Source: Closterium sp. NIES-65
Lineage: Eukaryota; Streptophyta; Zygnematophyceae; Desmidiales; Closteriaceae
Length of the DNA: 64,000 bases
Direction of reading: 5' to 3'
Assembly (NCBI GenBank): GCA_948144175.1
Contig: CANXME010000542.1
Location: forward strand, 310,001-374,000
Positions 62,501 through 64,000 of this stretch are shown here, piece after piece; position 1 is the first letter of the stretch; every line of letters starts with the position of its first letter. A program made the translations under genes and the position numbers. The notes below the pieces were generated by a model. That model worked only from the letters and a program-made list of their open reading frames with translations. It was not told the DNA's origin and did not search any database.

Positions 62501-64000
62501 AGTGCGGTAGGGGAAGAGGCGGTAGTAGGGTACCGACTCGTCGAACGTGACGTCCTGGGAGGACAGAACACGTCGAGAGGTGGGGTGGTAGAACTGCCAC
62601 CCGGGGGCGTCGGGGGGGAAACCAAGGAAGACGCAGGGAGCAGCGCGAGGGGACAGCTTGTCCGCAGACAAGTCGCGGACAAACGCCCGAGATCCCCAGA
62701 CCCGTAACGCCGACGCTTCGCCAACCTTCCCCGTCCACAGCAGGGCTGGGGAGATCTCCGGCCTGGAGACCCTGGGGTGGAGGTTGATCTGATGCGCTGC
62801 GTACCTGACCGCAAACGGCCACAGAAAATGGGGGGCAGCCGCATGCATCATGGACGTACGGGCGACGTCCATGACCATGCCAATGCGGCGCTCTGCAATC
62901 CCATTTTGCTGCGGGGAGTCCGGAAGCGTGAAGGTCTGGCGGATGCCTCGCGCACGACAGTAGGCACGCAGAAGGCCAGAGGAGAACTCTCCGCCTCTGT
63001 CTGAGTGCAGACGCAACACAGGAAAGTCGGAGCCAAAGCTCTGCCTGAGCTGAAGACGAGCTGCGCGGATCCAGTCGATCAGCACCTCAGTGACCTCACC
63101 CTTGCTGCGCAAGGGGAAGACTGTGGTGTAACGCGAGTAGTCGTCAACAACGAGCAGGAAGTAGCGCTCCTGACCCTGTCCACGGACGCGGGCTGGGCCC
63201 CACACGTCCATGTGAAGTGTCTGCAACGGAGCCTCTGTCGGAGGAAACTGAGAGGAGTGAGGGGCAGCACGCTGGCGCCCCTCGACACAGGGGACACAGG
63301 CAGGGCCAGGGCCCTGAGGAAGGGGAGGGAGAGACCGGGGGAGACCAGACACAAGAAGACGGGAGGCCATGCCTCTGAGCCGAAGCAGAGAGGGGTGGCC
63401 AAGGTGGTGGTGCCAGAGGAGGGTCTCGTGAGACAGACGGCGACACGAACAGGGGGCAGACTCAGGACCAGACTTGGACGCTGCAGCAAACACCTGACCA
63501 GACGAAGGTACTCTACCAGACTCAGCACCTGGAGGAGAAGCAGTGGTCAGTGTGTAAAGGCTCGACCCTGGCTGACGTGTAAACGTAGCCAGGTGACGAC
63601 CCGTGCTAGCCTCTGTGCAGTGCGTCACCCGCTGACGAGCAGGGGTGAACTGGTGGACTCCCGCATCCTGTAGGTCAGCACCACTCACCAAGTTCGTAGA
63701 GAACGAGGGGAGGTAGAGACCAGACAGGGTGCCAGAGGGAGCCGCCGGACACGGGAGGACTGTGGAGAAGCGAGACAGGACAGGGCCCCCAGAGGGGTCA
63801 GCCAAGGAAATCGCAACCGGCCGACTAAGCGGCGTGAGTGTGGTGCGGTCCCGAAAGAAAGAGCGAGACGCTCCAGAGTCAAGAGTGAAGGTGTGGGAGG
63901 CTGAAGCCGACGCAGTACCTGAGAGCGCAGACGCACTAGTACCTGAGAGAGCAACCTCACCAGCACCTGAGAGCACAGACTCACTGGCACCTAGAGCAGA
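59519..64000 (-). CDS. Pol polyprotein of L (protease, integrase, RT, RNase H), N-terminus outside window
   Basis: The frame is open from the window edge to the TGA at 59519-59521, about 1490 codons. Order on the minus strand: protease TFTLDSGASRSFF (about 63880-63845), GAG-pre-integrase LLWHHHLGHPSLLRL (about 63425-63380) and CVPCVEG, integrase HMDVWGPAR (about 63215), LHSDRGGEFSS (about 63010-62980) and PQQNGIAERRIG (about 62920-62885), C-terminal GWQFYHPTSRRVLSS, GGAEP repeats (about 62330-62140), RVT_2 (about 61050-60200) with LDFSTAFLQGSLHEEIWL and VYVDDLVF (about 60510-60490), RNase H with HADASWADD (about 60005-59980), SCEAEIYAG and LYVDNKAML. All expected acidic residues are present. 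The products would cut the polyprotein, copy the RNA, remove RNA and integrate the cDNA. No envelope-like frame follows RNase H. It is a likely donor of proteins for K, G and J. Confidence 0.95.
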   Translation of the reverse strand, partial: SALGASESVLSGAGEVALSGTSASALSGTASASASHTFTLDSGASRSFFRDRTTLTPLSRPVAISLADPSGGPVLSRFSTVLPCPAAPSGTLSGLYLPSFSTNLVSGADLQDAGVHQFTPARQRVTHCTEASTGRHLATFTRQPGSSLYTLTTASPPGAESGRVPSSGQVFAAASKSGPESAPCSCRRLSHETLLWHHHLGHPSLLRLRGMASRLLVSGLPRSLPPLPQGPGPACVPCVEGRQRAAPHSSQFPPTEAPLQTLHMDVWGPARVRGQGQERYFLLVVDDYSRYTTVFPLRSKGEVTEVLIDWIRAARLQLRQSFGSDFPVLRLHSDRGGEFSSGLLRAYCRARGIRQTFTLPDSPQQNGIAERRIGMVMDVARTSMMHAAAPHFLWPFAVRYAAHQINLHPRVSRPEISPALLWTGKVGEASALRVWGSRAFVRDLSADKLSPRAAPCVFLGFPPDAPGWQFYHPTSRRVLSSQDVTFDESVPYYRLFPYRTPSLPLPPLFLVPGPPPVDPLPPQGPAPSGVSQVDTVEPVEVTGDSGAAAGDGPVVAETGGATPEGAEPGGAESGGAEPGGAEPGGAEPGGAEPGGAEPRGAVLGGAVPGGAVPGGALPGGASSRREPLSPQELREWFARRWRRAAGAGGSSAAEGTAAECPGGARTVGAGATGSEGSPGAGAAEGVGAETAAGGPPGSAPGGAAGGSGATGGAAGGAAGAGTPAGGTGAVPAVSGVAARPRPYFVPLLQQVLGLTPSPGPPPPPLEGPRPVQSQPQLQPASPLPAPSPYGGPTGGLTERREPASRPASPVRTARASGRGSRQRPPPVPGTHRMSLRPSTAPLRAPLPSPPASSLPALADPESDSLRAASPTVTRLLATAVTDPSFESSAASALVTELVDFAARCRLDYAASLVAESESACPPSVGGECALGTDVLDDRQEEFQCLAAASPHLASVLLAPEGDPDAPDIPTPRSYAEAIEGPYSSQWQAAMDAEMASWKSTGTYVDAVPPPGANIVSGMWIFRVKRPPGSPPVFKARYVARGFSQRQGVDYFQTFSPTPKMTTLRVLLHVAAHRDYELHSLDFSTAFLQGSLHEEIWLRRPPGFTGSFPPGTQWSLRRPVYGLRQAPREWHDTLRTTLAALGFAPSTADPSLFLRTDTSLPPFYILVYVDDLVFATADTAGLAYVKSELQKRHTCADLGELRSYLGLQITRDRARRTITLTQSHMVQQVLQRFGFTYSSPQATPLPTRHSLSALPSDESVESSGPYAELVGCLMYLMTCTRPDLAYPLSILARYVAPGRHRPEHMAAAKRVLRYLCSTSGMGLVLGGRSPVVLTGHADASWADDQATHWSSQGYTFSLGSGSVSWRATRSSSVLGSSCEAEIYAGAMAAQELRWLTYLLTDLGEPPRSPPVLYVDNKAMLALCREQRLEYRTKHIALRYFLARELQQRGQLRLAYVASEANTADVFTKALAPCDHQHCCTQLGLVSVLPHLLTS
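62140..62345 (-). repeat. G-G-A-E-P coding repeats of L
   Basis: About twelve near-perfect 15-base units; seven in a row encode GGAEP-type pentapeptides, others GGAVP. The most regular array in the window. It links integrase and RT. Confidence 0.9.

Larger units (their letters stand above)
59175..64000 (-). mobile_element. Family I copia element L, probably autonomous, 5' end outside
   Basis: The left side has a 132-bp 3' LTR (59175-59306), the polypurine hairpin and a conserved 3' untranslated segment, then an uninterrupted pol frame to the window edge. Gag, leader and 5' LTR lie beyond 64000. The left flank in M is TCAAG (59170-59174). It is the only copy with no visible defect in protease, integrase, RT or RNase H. 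Confidence 0.9.

Overview
The window reads as a nuclear chromosome segment of a green-lineage eukaryote. The evidence is spliceosomal introns in the only host-like gene (donors of GTGAG type, phase-0 exons), GC-rich coding sequence, Ty1/copia elements of plant type, and a retroelement primer site matching the 3' half of a plant-type tRNA-Phe. A streptophyte alga such as a zygnematophyte fits best, but this is inference. No bacterial genes, operons, rRNA genes or CRISPR arrays were seen.

Layout. Positions 1-2257 hold the last exons of one host gene on the + strand, resembling the C-terminal part of a GT61-type glycosyltransferase, with several decayed tandem copies of its exons. A pure G tract of about 45 bases follows its stop codon. 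Non-coding sequence runs to about 3371. Almost everything from 3372 to 64000 is LTR retrotransposon, mostly Ty1/copia, nested in one another.

Four copia families and one non-autonomous family can be separated. Family I (LTR about 120-135 bp, initiator-Met-type primer site): A (3372-18078, -), C5 (23031-26427, +), C3 (about 30011-40128, +, interrupted), K (31958-36943, -), G (41385-46252, -), M (54689-59174, +) and L (59175 to beyond 64000, -). Family II (LTR 805 bp): N1 (9700-16144, +) and fragment N2 (54096-54688). Family III (LTR 454 bp, DSC protease motif): B (18165-23030, +) and B2 (about 50164-54095, +). Family IV (LTR about 1 kb, tRNA-Phe primer): D (26428 to about 30010, +), E (about 40129-41384 plus 46253-47636, +) and F (47637 to about 50163, +). 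Family J elements are 1.4 kb and gene-less: J1 (7867-9328, +) and J2 (37527-38910, -).

Nesting. J1 and N1 sit in A; K and J2 sit in C3; G and F sit in E; M cuts N2; L cuts M. Five-base target duplications support A (AATAT/AATAC), J1 (GTAGT/GTAAT), N1 (AGAGA), K (AGATG), J2 (CCTGG) and G (CGTCT). Joining the flanks of K, J2 and G restores the interrupted host-element sequence. L has an uninterrupted protease-integrase-RT-RNase H frame and could be an autonomous source. K and G are deletion derivatives with good ends, and J1/J2 keep only cis-acting sequence.

Most interesting signals: a small hairpin directly 3' of the primer site in Family I and J, whose sequence changes between copies while its pairing is kept; a second C/G hairpin over the polypurine tract; a 39-nt tRNA-Phe primer complement; an in-frame chimeric integrase (D to C3); an unusual widely spaced zinc-knuckle candidate in Family I Gag; a DSC protease motif in Family III; and a (CAA)n array of about 600 bp inside a Gag-Pol linker.
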